17,267 bases of DNA. It comes from DATEMK01 sp035275625. GTDB lineage: Bacteria; Bacteroidota; Bacteroidia; AKYH767-A; OLB10. Position 1 is the stretch's first letter; every line of letters starts with the position of its first letter. Positions 5,931 to 12,809 of the stretch are shown here, in pieces. Position numbers and translations under genes: made by a program. Location of the stretch: assembly GCA_035275625.1 (NCBI GenBank), contig DATEMK010000356.1, positions 1 through 17,267 on the forward strand. Direction: 5' to 3'. The notes beneath the pieces were generated by a model. The model saw nothing but the letters and a program-made list of their open reading frames with translations, was not told the DNA's origin and made no database searches.

Positions 5931-5968
5931 TTTAAAAAGTTCAATAAAGGTACTTATCTTTGAGTACC
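5931..5968 (+). promoter_or_regulatory. Candidate promoter with operator-like palindrome for the 6026 gene
   Basis: TTTA (5931-5934), 20 bases, TATCTTTG (5955-5962), matching TTTG-N20-TAnnTTTG with one change in the -33 box. The predicted start is near 5968, giving a ~58-base leader. The -7 box is exactly bracketed by a 6-bp perfect inverted repeat, GGTACT (5949-5954) and AGTACC (5963-5968), a good place for a repressor to bind. Confidence 0.5.
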
Positions 5969-6025
5969 CAAAAAATTCCTGAATGGCTGAATTTCCATTT
6001 TAAGATTCATAAATACCACATCCTT

Positions 6026-6949
6026 ATGAAAAAAATTTCTGCACTCTTTGTCTTTGTTTGCATGGCGCGCATACTCTTCGCGCAAAACCTCGTTGCCAAT
6101 GGTGATTTTGAAGGTTATACCGGCACTTGCCCTACCTATTCGCCTAATGGTGCATTTATCCAGGTAATAGGATGGAAACCGCCCAATGCCATGCCTGTCC
6201 ATGGAGTACCACATGCCGAACTGTACTGCAACGGAACACCTAACTATGGCAATTGCCTGCCCGGACCTGTTCCCAATGCAGGCACTAACGGTCCTGCTTA
6301 TGTCGGATTTCATACCCGCAATATTTCACCGGTTTACAATGAAGCCATTTACCAGGTGCTTCCCAATGCCCTTACTACCGGCAATACATACACTATTTCT
6401 TTTGATCTTATGAACTGCCAATCCGGTTTGTTCATATTAGGCTCTTCTGACTTTTGCGTCTATACAAATATTGATACCGTTATTCCCGGATGCCCGACCA
6501 CCAACCCTTCCGTTACCCTGGTGGGGTGTGTTCCTTTTGATTCAATTTCTAATGTATCCTGGAAGCATCATAGCTTTTCATTTGCTGCACCACCCAACTC
6601 CAACGTTCTTGCATTTTCAGGTGCTGCCTGTTTTACAACGGATATCTACTATTACCTGGATAACGTTGAACTTATGCTTTCAACTTCGCTTCCTGATGCG
6701 CAGCAGCATGTTAAAGGCACTATCTTCAAAAATATTTTTTCTGAATCAACAATATATTCATTCGACTACCAGCCAAAAAACATTTACTCTTTTGAGATAA
6801 TGGATTGCAATGGTAAACTGGTAAGACAATGCGCTGTAAAAAAAGGAGAGATTGCCATAGAAAAAAATAACCTTGCTGCCGGGATGTATTTTTACCGCCT
6901 GAACTGCAACAACAAAATAGCCGACAAGGGAAAACTGGTGGTACAATAG
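6026..6949 (+). CDS. Secreted jelly-roll protein with T9SS sorting domain
   Basis: 307 residues from ATG at 6026. This start gives a proper signal peptide (MKKISALFVFVCMARILFAQ); the frame extends back to a TTG at 5960, which overlaps the candidate -7 box and is unlikely. The mature protein opens 'NLVANGDFEGYTG', the usual start of a carbohydrate-binding-like jelly roll in Bacteroidota secreted proteins, and continues to about residue 217, closing with 'IYYYLDNVELML'. Several cysteines (C35, C68, C77, C131, C144, C156, C168, C202) could form disulfides outside the cell. The C-terminus ('YSFEIMDCNGKLVRQ', 'LAAGMYFYRLNC', 'KGKLVVQ') is a T9SS type A sorting domain, although its usual YPNP opening is replaced by 'IYSFDYQPKN'. 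Ligand unknown. It is divergent from the choice-of-anchor L gene. Confidence 0.85.
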   Translation: MKKISALFVFVCMARILFAQNLVANGDFEGYTGTCPTYSPNGAFIQVIGWKPPNAMPVHGVPHAELYCNGTPNYGNCLPGPVPNAGTNGPAYVGFHTRNISPVYNEAIYQVLPNALTTGNTYTISFDLMNCQSGLFILGSSDFCVYTNIDTVIPGCPTTNPSVTLVGCVPFDSISNVSWKHHSFSFAAPPNSNVLAFSGAACFTTDIYYYLDNVELMLSTSLPDAQQHVKGTIFKNIFSESTIYSFDYQPKNIYSFEIMDCNGKLVRQCAVKKGEIAIEKNNLAAGMYFYRLNCNNKIADKGKLVVQ

Positions 6950-6961
6950 ACGAAACATGTT

Positions 6962-7040
6962 CGACAAAGCCTCCGTTTTCAGGAGACTGACGCAAAAGTT
7001 TTTTTAATTCAAAAACAAATTTTATTTCACCATTCAGCCG
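6962..7040 (-). repeat. Dispersed promoter-bearing repeat, truncated copy E
   Basis: The left two-thirds of the ~120-bp repeat, between two convergent genes. The segment from CGACA through the TTTTC tract to ATTTCACCATTCAGCC is recognisable. The -7 box has decayed (TGTTTTTG on the minus strand), and the right part holding the -33 box and stem is gone. No minus-strand gene lies in front of it. Confidence 0.7.
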
Positions 7041-7049
7041 ATTGGAATA

Positions 7050-8087
7050 TTAGTTTATCTGCTTATTGATTAAATTAACCTTCATTATTTTCCCCGCACT
7101 TTTTACGCCTTCTGTTGAAATATAAACATCTCCTATAGGCGAAATTGCAATTCCTTCGGGTTGCGGAAAATCAGCCGGGTTCAGTAAAGTGTAAAAACGG
7201 ATTTTTGCTGCATTATTTAATATGAGCAGGGATGAGTTAGTACCGCCTGTAAAATACAATTCACCTGTTTTGGGATGCATTGCAATTTCAGAAGGTTGAA
7301 ATAAATCTTTCCTTTTACCGCCACTTCCCATTTCAAATATGGTATCGTTTGTGTTTATAGTAAACACCGGGGCATCACTTAATTTATGGGAAACGAGACT
7401 GAATGCATAAATATTTTTAGTGCCCGGAAGCGCATCTCCTGAAGCTTTAAGGGAAATGAGCAGCCTTTGATTTTTAGCATCATAACAAATTCCCTCAGTA
7501 TCATCTTTTACTTCTAAAGGTGTATCGTATTCTTTAGTATCATTCCCGATTTTTGATACTTCTATAACTGTCCCGTCAGCCCTCAACACATAAAATGCTT
7601 TAGGTGTAACGGTGATGCCTTCATAATCCCCTTTAGTACCGAAAGATATTTCTTTTTCAATCTTTTTCTCTGCGAGATTATAAATAAATATAATTCCTGA
7701 TTCATCCTGCACGGCAGCTATTTTATTCTGTTCATACCAGGCAATGCCGGAAATTTCAGTAAGCATTGCCGGCATTTCCCAGGTATGAATAATTCCTAAA
7801 TGATCGGAATAAGGAAAATCAACTGTTTCTTTTTTAGTGCCGGCTGTTTCATCTTTCTTTCCGTTCTCTTTTTTTCCATTCTCCTTTTTTTCGGCTTTCT
7901 TATCCTCATCCTTTTTCTTCTTCCGATCATCCCCCTTTTTACCTTTCTTTTTATCATCCTGTTCCCGGACGGCTTCTTTTACCCGCTCCCAATTTGTTTG
8001 ATTGTTTCCTGCATTTTTCGCTTCATTATTGCTGCAGGACAAACAGCTGTAAAATACAAAAACCATTAATATTAAATGCTTCATCAT
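7050..8087 (-). CDS. SdiA-regulated-domain lipoprotein
   Basis: 345 residues. A short hydrophobic signal ends in a lipobox, C15-L-S-C18, so C18 should be lipidated. Residues ~45-88 are a striking K/D/E-rich, nearly hydrophobic-free linker. From ~95 to the end, the sequence is a beta-propeller of the SdiA-regulated family (the group containing E. coli YjiK): 'EISGIAWYEQNKIAAVQDESGIIFIYNL', 'GDYEGITV', 'DDTEGICYD', 'QPSEIAMHP' and 'PEGIAISPIGDVYISTEG' are successive blade strands with the E-G/S-I-A motif. Its function is unknown even in the well-studied members. The gene starts 48 bp after the sensor kinase stops, on the same strand, so it is probably the third gene of the two-component operon and could be a partner or output of that system. 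ATG 8084 is an equally good start. Confidence 0.85.
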   Translation of the reverse strand: MMKHLILMVFVFYSCLSCSNNEAKNAGNNQTNWERVKEAVREQDDKKKGKKGDDRKKKKDEDKKAEKKENGKKENGKKDETAGTKKETVDFPYSDHLGIIHTWEMPAMLTEISGIAWYEQNKIAAVQDESGIIFIYNLAEKKIEKEISFGTKGDYEGITVTPKAFYVLRADGTVIEVSKIGNDTKEYDTPLEVKDDTEGICYDAKNQRLLISLKASGDALPGTKNIYAFSLVSHKLSDAPVFTINTNDTIFEMGSGGKRKDLFQPSEIAMHPKTGELYFTGGTNSSLLILNNAAKIRFYTLLNPADFPQPEGIAISPIGDVYISTEGVKSAGKIMKVNLINKQIN

Positions 8088-8135
8088 CTTTTTTTTTCGG
8101 AAAAATTACAACCTGATTCTGGATGAAATCTGGAT

Positions 8136-9392
8136 TCAGATCACCAACGCAAAAATGTGGTGAGAATTTTTAAAGGAGTAGTTCACTTTTAAGTGATGAA
8201 CATCGGCAATTGTTTTAACCAACGACAAACCAATGCCCATTGACCCTGAAGAAGATGTCTTTTTGAAAAAGCGCTGAAACAATTTTTCAGGCGCGAAAGA
8301 AAAAGGCTTTCCGGGATTTGAAATGGAGAATGAATTTTTGGTGATGTTGATATTTATTTCCGATCCTGCATCCGAATAACGCAAAGCATTCACCAATAAA
8401 TTTGAAATAAGAATTTCTGCAAGTGTTTTATGAATGGCATAAAAGAATGGTTCGTGCGCGGTGATTTTTGTTTTTAATCCCTTTAAAAGAAATTGTTCAT
8501 TCATTTGAGAAAGCAATGAGCTGGTTAATTCTCCAAAATCAATCTTTTCGTTTGAAATAAATTCCCTGTTTTCTATTCGAGTCAGTAAAATTAAAGTTTG
8601 ATTAATTCGGGAAAGCCTGTCCGCAGCTTCATGCGCAGTTTGAATTAAGGAAGCCTGCTGATCGCCCATATCTTCAAATTGCATGAGGAGTTCCAGTTTG
8701 CTCTGAATTATTGCCAGCGGTGTTTGAATTTCATGTGATGCATTTTCGGTAAACTCTTTTATTTTTTTATAATCCTGCTGAATTCTCTCTGTCATCAATT
8801 CAAGCGTTTTATTCAACTCTTTAAATTCTTTGGTATTGGTATGTCCGACTTTAAGGCGGCCTGAATGGTCAAGTGAGTATTTACGAAGCTGATGAAGCGT
8901 TTGATAAAAAGGGCGCAATGTATATTTTATGAGAACAAAGTTTACTGCAAGTGAACCAAGCAATAGCGTAATGAAACTGATAAAAAAAGCATATATAATT
9001 TTTTCAGATAAATCTTCAAGGTCAATAAGCGACTTTCTTATCACAATTATAAAATTCTTTTTATCCGTATTAAAAGTAAACCGCCATTGCCTGAAGGGAA
9101 TTTTTCCCTCGTATGCATGCACTATAATAGTATCTATGCGCTGTAATTTAATGCTAAGGTCAGAAGGTGCAGGGTGAATTATAATTTGTGAGTTAACAGC
9201 AGAATAAAAAAACGGAATTGTATCTGAACTGCTGAGAATACGTTCTATATTTCTCTTTTCATCACGCAGCTGTTCATCCAGTTCCTCATACACTTCATGC
9301 CTGAATGTTGTATAAAAAAATAATCCTCCCGCTGTAAAAACGGACAGCGATACAATAACATAATACAGGGAAATACGGCTAAGCAGATTCAA
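8136..9392 (-). CDS. Membrane sensor histidine kinase
   Basis: 418 residues. TM1 is about residues 8-29, followed by a ~105-residue periplasmic region and TM2 at about 133-156, then a HAMP-like linker. The dimerisation/phosphoacceptor helix holds 'ENASHEIQTPLAII' with H220 as the phosphorylated histidine. The ATPase domain shows an N-box (N331 and N335 in 'SNLLVNALRYSD'), an F-box-like 'LFQRFFKK' and G2 'SMGIGLSLVKTI'. The G1 region is degenerate: 'SISNPGKPF' replaces DxGxG, a pattern I associate with other Bacteroidota kinases of this type. The start is TTG at 9392, overlapping the regulator gene by 14 bp; an in-frame TGA lies two codons upstream, so no earlier start is possible, and no ATG occurs before mid-protein. 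The signal sensed is unknown. Confidence 0.92.
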   Translation of the reverse strand: MNLLSRISLYYVIVSLSVFTAGGLFFYTTFRHEVYEELDEQLRDEKRNIERILSSSDTIPFFYSAVNSQIIIHPAPSDLSIKLQRIDTIIVHAYEGKIPFRQWRFTFNTDKKNFIIVIRKSLIDLEDLSEKIIYAFFISFITLLLGSLAVNFVLIKYTLRPFYQTLHQLRKYSLDHSGRLKVGHTNTKEFKELNKTLELMTERIQQDYKKIKEFTENASHEIQTPLAIIQSKLELLMQFEDMGDQQASLIQTAHEAADRLSRINQTLILLTRIENREFISNEKIDFGELTSSLLSQMNEQFLLKGLKTKITAHEPFFYAIHKTLAEILISNLLVNALRYSDAGSEININITKNSFSISNPGKPFSFAPEKLFQRFFKKTSSSGSMGIGLSLVKTIADVHHLKVNYSFKNSHHIFALVI

Positions 9393-10065
9393 CGTTCAGA
9401 AATTTATACCCTAATCCATAAATTGTTTTTATAGGATCAGCTCCACCTGAATCCATAATTTTTTTTCTCAGGTTCTTAATGTGTGAATAAATAAAATCAA
9501 AAGAATCTGCCTGGTCAATATAGTTTCCAAGTAAATGTTCTGCAATAGCAGCTTTAGGCAAGACTTTATTCCGGTTAGAAAGGAAATAAAGTAAAAGCTC
9601 ATATTCCTTATGTGTCAAAATGATTTCGTTTTCATTAATAAATACATGATGCGCATTCAGATCAATTTTTAAATCGCCATAAGAAGCGACATTCTTCCCG
9701 TCAAAATTTCTTCTCCTTAAAACTGCTTTAATACGTGCATTCAGTTCTGAAAGATGAAAAGGTTTGGTAAGATAATCGTCAGATCCCAGCTCCAATCCTT
9801 TTAATTTATCATCAATTGAATTTTTTGCCGAAATAATAATTATCCCTGCGTTAGAATTTTTTTTCTTTATTCTTTCTATCACATCCAGCCCGTTTCCTTT
9901 CGGCAAGGCCAGGTCAACAACAAAGCAATCGTAATCATACATATCAATTAATAAAATTGCCGAATCAAAATCAGCAGCCGTTTCACATAAAAATCCCTCT
10001 GAGGCCAGGTATGATTTAACCGAAACCAATAATTCTGCTTCGTCTTCAATAATTAATATTTTCAT
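9379..10065 (-). CDS. OmpR/PhoB-type response regulator
   Basis: 228 residues from ATG at 10065. The receiver domain (1-~118) has the acidic pair E7/D8, phosphoacceptor D51 in 'FVVDLALPKGNG', S79 at the conserved Thr/Ser position, and K101 in 'YLTKPF'. The winged-helix DNA-binding domain (about 127-225) has 'LTHKEYELLLYFLSNRNKV', 'IYSHIKNLRKKI' and 'IKTIYGLGYKF', the classic OmpR/PhoB end. It should be phosphorylated by the kinase encoded next to it. All key residues are present. A TACTTTTG -7 box upstream (10127-10120, minus strand) may drive the operon. Confidence 0.95.
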   Translation of the reverse strand: MKILIIEDEAELLVSVKSYLASEGFLCETAADFDSAILLIDMYDYDCFVVDLALPKGNGLDVIERIKKKNSNAGIIIISAKNSIDDKLKGLELGSDDYLTKPFHLSELNARIKAVLRRRNFDGKNVASYGDLKIDLNAHHVFINENEIILTHKEYELLLYFLSNRNKVLPKAAIAEHLLGNYIDQADSFDFIYSHIKNLRKKIMDSGGADPIKTIYGLGYKFLNVESA

Positions 10066-10119
10066 ATTTCATTTAATCTATTTCCGTCTTTGGTGTCCGA
10101 GAGAGTTTCCATATCAAAT

Positions 10120-10127
10120 CAAAAGTA
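10120..10127 (-). promoter_or_regulatory. Possible -7 box of the two-component operon
   Basis: Minus strand TACTTTTG, the same octamer as in the dispersed repeat, 55 bases before the regulator ATG. No TTTG lies about 20 bases upstream, so it may need an activator, possibly the regulator itself. Confidence 0.35.
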
Positions 10128-10258
10128 ACAGTATTTTTAAGACTTTTCATTTGCAGGAATTTATGACCAAACCTGTTTGGCACATTTTTTTGGATAAATA
10201 CAACAGGCAGTATATAACTGTTATCGGCAACAGCCCATGATGGATTATGAATTGCCGA

Positions 10259-10294
10259 ATGGCTGACATCAAAAATGTCAGCCATCGTTTTTTT
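10259..10294 (+). terminator. Strong intrinsic-terminator-like hairpin on the plus strand, with no plus-strand gene
   Basis: 11-bp perfect stem (ATGGCTGACAT 10259-10269, ATGTCAGCCAT 10275-10285), 5-base loop, then CG and seven T (10288-10294). As a plus-strand transcript it is a textbook rho-independent terminator, yet both neighbouring genes read minus. It sits in the 264-bp gap 10066-10329, which otherwise holds only a weak unrecognised minus-strand frame (10073-10309). Confidence 0.55.
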
Positions 10295-10329
10295 GGGATT
10301 TGAACACAAGGAGAAAACGAGATTTATTA

Positions 10330-11187
10330 TTATGATACTTTTTCCCCTTCTATAAATGCCATGGGAACGGTGAGGGAGAGATTCCCGGATTTTTTTGAAT
10401 ATAAATTTAAGTTCTCTTCGAGCGATGAAAATATTTCTTTCAATTCATCTTTTGGGAATAGTTTCATCCATGCAGTGAGCCAACCCAATTTCACAAAGTA
10501 ATGATTCAGAAAAGCGCTGCCATCTAAAAATTTCATTTCAAAGCTTTCTTCAAAATGGCGGTTTACTTTAAAATTATTGCCGGTAAAAAATTTTGAAACA
10601 CTTTCAATTGTCCCCCGGTGTTCTTCATCCTGTTTAAGAACAGCCATTAAACCGGTCTTTCCAAGCTGTTGAAGGGTTGCCTCGAATACCCTGTAAAATT
10701 CTTTCCAATGACCATCCAGGTTTGTTGTTAACGCAAGTCTGCCGTTAGGCTTCAAAACACGGTTACATTCTTTAAAAACAGCTTGTGGTTTATCAAAGTT
10801 ATTGATGCCTAAATTTGAAACAACCAGGTCAACACTATTGTCTTCAAAAGGCATTTGTTCTGCAGAACTTTCAATTATTTCAACATTAGAAAGGCCATAG
10901 TTTTTTATTTTTTGTTTTGCCCGTTTGTTGGCATTAGTCCAGGGATCAACACCGTAAAGCTTGCAGGATTTACCAAACCGTCCTGCCAGCTCCATTAACG
11001 GAAACCCTGCCCCGGAGCCAATGTCAATAATAGTTAAGCCGGGTTTTAATTCTAACTGCTTAAGCAATAAGAGTCCGAATGATGCGCTCCACAACGGAAC
11101 TTCATCAAAAGTGCTGATGAATTCTTTATTGTCGTTAAAAGAAAAAGATAAATATTCTGTCATATTGGATTTTTCTTTTCCCGCCAT
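10330..11187 (-). CDS. Class I SAM-dependent methyltransferase
   Basis: 285 residues. SAM-binding motif I is 'TIIDIGSGAGFPL' (52-64, D55-x-G-x-G-x-G), followed by the acidic ribose-binding residue D81 in 'LYGVDPW'. Motif II is near 'ESSAEQMPFEDNSVDLVVSN' (107-125), and 'VLKPNGRLALTT' (144-155) is the usual post-motif strand. The C-terminal ~110 residues are family-specific and may set the substrate, which cannot be told from sequence; the layout suits a small-molecule or lipid/quinone methyltransferase. ATG 11187 directly abuts the TAG of the upstream BNR gene, suggesting translational coupling; ATG 11163 (MTEYLSF) is an alternative start. Coupling to a secreted T9SS protein is unusual and its meaning unclear. 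Confidence 0.9.
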   Translation of the reverse strand: MAGKEKSNMTEYLSFSFNDNKEFISTFDEVPLWSASFGLLLLKQLELKPGLTIIDIGSGAGFPLMELAGRFGKSCKLYGVDPWTNANKRAKQKIKNYGLSNVEIIESSAEQMPFEDNSVDLVVSNLGINNFDKPQAVFKECNRVLKPNGRLALTTNLDGHWKEFYRVFEATLQQLGKTGLMAVLKQDEEHRGTIESVSKFFTGNNFKVNRHFEESFEMKFLDGSAFLNHYFVKLGWLTAWMKLFPKDELKEIFSSLEENLNLYSKKSGNLSLTVPMAFIEGEKVS

Positions 11188-12624
11188 CTATTTCACAATT
11201 AAAAACTTTTTCATCACTGTATAATTTTCAGAAGTGATGCGCAGGAAATAAATACCGTCATCAGTATTTGAAATTTTGATACGGTCATTTACATTCACTT
11301 TCTTTTCGAAAATTATTTTCCCGGAAAGATTATATAACGTTGTTTTTATATTTCCGGAGTTGATACTTTTATTCGTACTGAAATAAAATGTTCCGTTATT
11401 GGGATTTGGATAAATGCTGATTTGCTGCACGGGATCTTCCATAACATCTTCAACACCGAGAGCATTGCCCGTAGAGTCACGCTTATAATATATTTCATAG
11501 TTGCCGGTGTAAACTGGAAAATTATCACGGGCATCCGTCCATACTATATGCACAATGGATCCGGTTACATCCACCGCAGGGTCGGTTGAACGGGCAGAGT
11601 CGTTAGTGAGCCGGGCATCGCCCCCCCAGCTTATACCTCCATCCGTTGAGCGGTTATAGTACAGTTCCGTATTCCCGTCACGCTCGTCAATCCATGCCAC
11701 GTGTACATTTGAACCGGACACTGTTACAGAAACATAACTTGAAACAGAAGGGTCATTCGTCACCCGTGTATCTGTTCCCCAGCTTAAGCCCCCGTCAGGC
11801 GAACGCTTTGTATATATTTCCTGGTTCGCATCACGCTCATCATGCCATGCAATATTGATCAATGAACCTGAAACTGATATAGAAGGCGAAAATGAATTAG
11901 CCGCATTAAACGTAAGCCGGGTATCGGCTCCCCAGGTTAAGCCCCCGTCTGTTGAACGTTTGTAGTACATCTCCCCGTTGCCGTCACGGTATTCTTCCCA
12001 TACCACATGCACTTCTGATCCGGATACTGCTACCGAAGGAAATGCAGAGGCAGCAATATTAATCGTCAACGTAGTATCTGCTCCCCATGTTAAGCCTCCA
12101 TCCGGGGATCGCTTATAATATATTTCATTATTTCCGTCACGCTGGTCAAACCATACGACATGTACAACAGAACCGGATACTGCCGCAGAAGGAGAAAATG
12201 AATTGGCAGGGTTAAATGTAAGCCGTGTATCTGTTCCCCAGGTTAATCCTCCGTCTGCAGAGCGTTTATAATAAATCTCACCGTTGATCCCATCACGATA
12301 TTCTTCCCATACCACATGCACCTCTGAACTGGATGCAATTACAGAAGGAAATATGGAGCCGGCAATATTATTTGTCAGCCGCACATCAGCTCCCCAGCTT
12401 AAGCCTTGATCTGGTGAACGTTTGCAGTATATCTCGCGGTTCCCGTCACGGTCTTCAGACCATATAACATGCAGCACATTTCCGCTTGCTGTCATAGTTC
12501 TTGCACCATTGAAAGAGGTGGCAGAAAAGTTAGTGTCGTTGGTAAGGCGTGTATCCGCCTGCCACTGGGCACAGGCTATATTTACTGTAAATACAATTGT
12601 TGTGAGAAGAAATATTTTTTTCAT
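11188..12624 (-). CDS. Secreted Asp-box (BNR/sialidase-like) beta-propeller with T9SS sorting domain
   Basis: 478 residues from ATG at 12624 (signal peptide MKKIFLLTTIVFTVNIACA, then Q); ATG 12639 adds five residues. Six Asp-box motifs S-x-D-x-G-x-[ST]-W occur at residues 70, 122, 173, 224, 275 and 326, spaced 51-52 residues apart, each preceded by 'EIYYKR' and 'VHVVWxDxRDGN'. A seventh blade keeps 'YEIYYKRD' but has lost the Asp box. Blades 2-3 and 4-5 look like a recent two-blade duplication. From ~400 there is a standard T9SS type A sorting domain ('ISIYPNPNNGTFYF', 'DDGIYFLRI', 'KKFLIVK'). The propeller is like those of sialidases and other exo-acting surface proteins, but catalytic arginine-triad residues of sialidases are not evident, so a binding role is as likely. 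First gene of a pair with the methyltransferase. Confidence 0.92.
   Translation of the reverse strand: MKKIFLLTTIVFTVNIACAQWQADTRLTNDTNFSATSFNGARTMTASGNVLHVIWSEDRDGNREIYCKRSPDQGLSWGADVRLTNNIAGSIFPSVIASSSEVHVVWEEYRDGINGEIYYKRSADGGLTWGTDTRLTFNPANSFSPSAAVSGSVVHVVWFDQRDGNNEIYYKRSPDGGLTWGADTTLTINIAASAFPSVAVSGSEVHVVWEEYRDGNGEMYYKRSTDGGLTWGADTRLTFNAANSFSPSISVSGSLINIAWHDERDANQEIYTKRSPDGGLSWGTDTRVTNDPSVSSYVSVTVSGSNVHVAWIDERDGNTELYYNRSTDGGISWGGDARLTNDSARSTDPAVDVTGSIVHIVWTDARDNFPVYTGNYEIYYKRDSTGNALGVEDVMEDPVQQISIYPNPNNGTFYFSTNKSINSGNIKTTLYNLSGKIIFEKKVNVNDRIKISNTDDGIYFLRITSENYTVMKKFLIVK
11761..12369 (-). repeat. Duplicated two-blade unit inside the beta-propeller gene
   Basis: The encoded segments 12369-12061 and 12060-11761 repeat as two-blade units of ~102 residues: 'NIAGSIFPS...WEEYRDG' then 'FNPANSFSPS', and again 'NIAASAFPS...WEEYRDG' then 'FNAANSFSPS'. 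The match is closer between units than between neighbouring blades. Confidence 0.7.
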
Positions 12625-12692
12625 AGTGTTACGTTTCATTTACCTGCAGAATTTTCTTTATTTCAGTAGGGTGCTGCGGGATTGAATTAAAT

Positions 12693-12730
12693 CAAAATTA
12701 TAATTTTCAAATTCAAGATGCTAATCTAAT
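12693..12730 (-). promoter_or_regulatory. Upstream motif of the Asp-box gene, shared with the phosphatase gene
   Basis: On the minus strand, an AT-rich block with core ATTAGCATCTTG (12725-12714), then TTGAAAATTATAAT, ending in a -7-like TAATTTTG (12700-12693). That box lies 69 bases before ATG 12624. The block is nearly repeated at 14183-14215. Confidence 0.45.
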
Positions 12731-12809
12731 AATTCTAAGCAAAAGAGGAAACCGGGATTTTTTTAATCCACTATTTTATTTCAAAAAGACAAAAAGCGGC
12801 AAAAAAATA

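Noticed and set aside
10110..10140. Further repeat copy upstream of the response regulator
   Set aside because: Shares TCAAAAGTAA with the repeat, but the rest does not align; kept only as a -7 candidate.
10073..10309. 78-residue minus-strand frame in the gap before the response regulator
   Set aside because: No recognisable family, its start region is taken up by the hairpin, and the sequence does not look like a folded protein; left as possible but unsupported.
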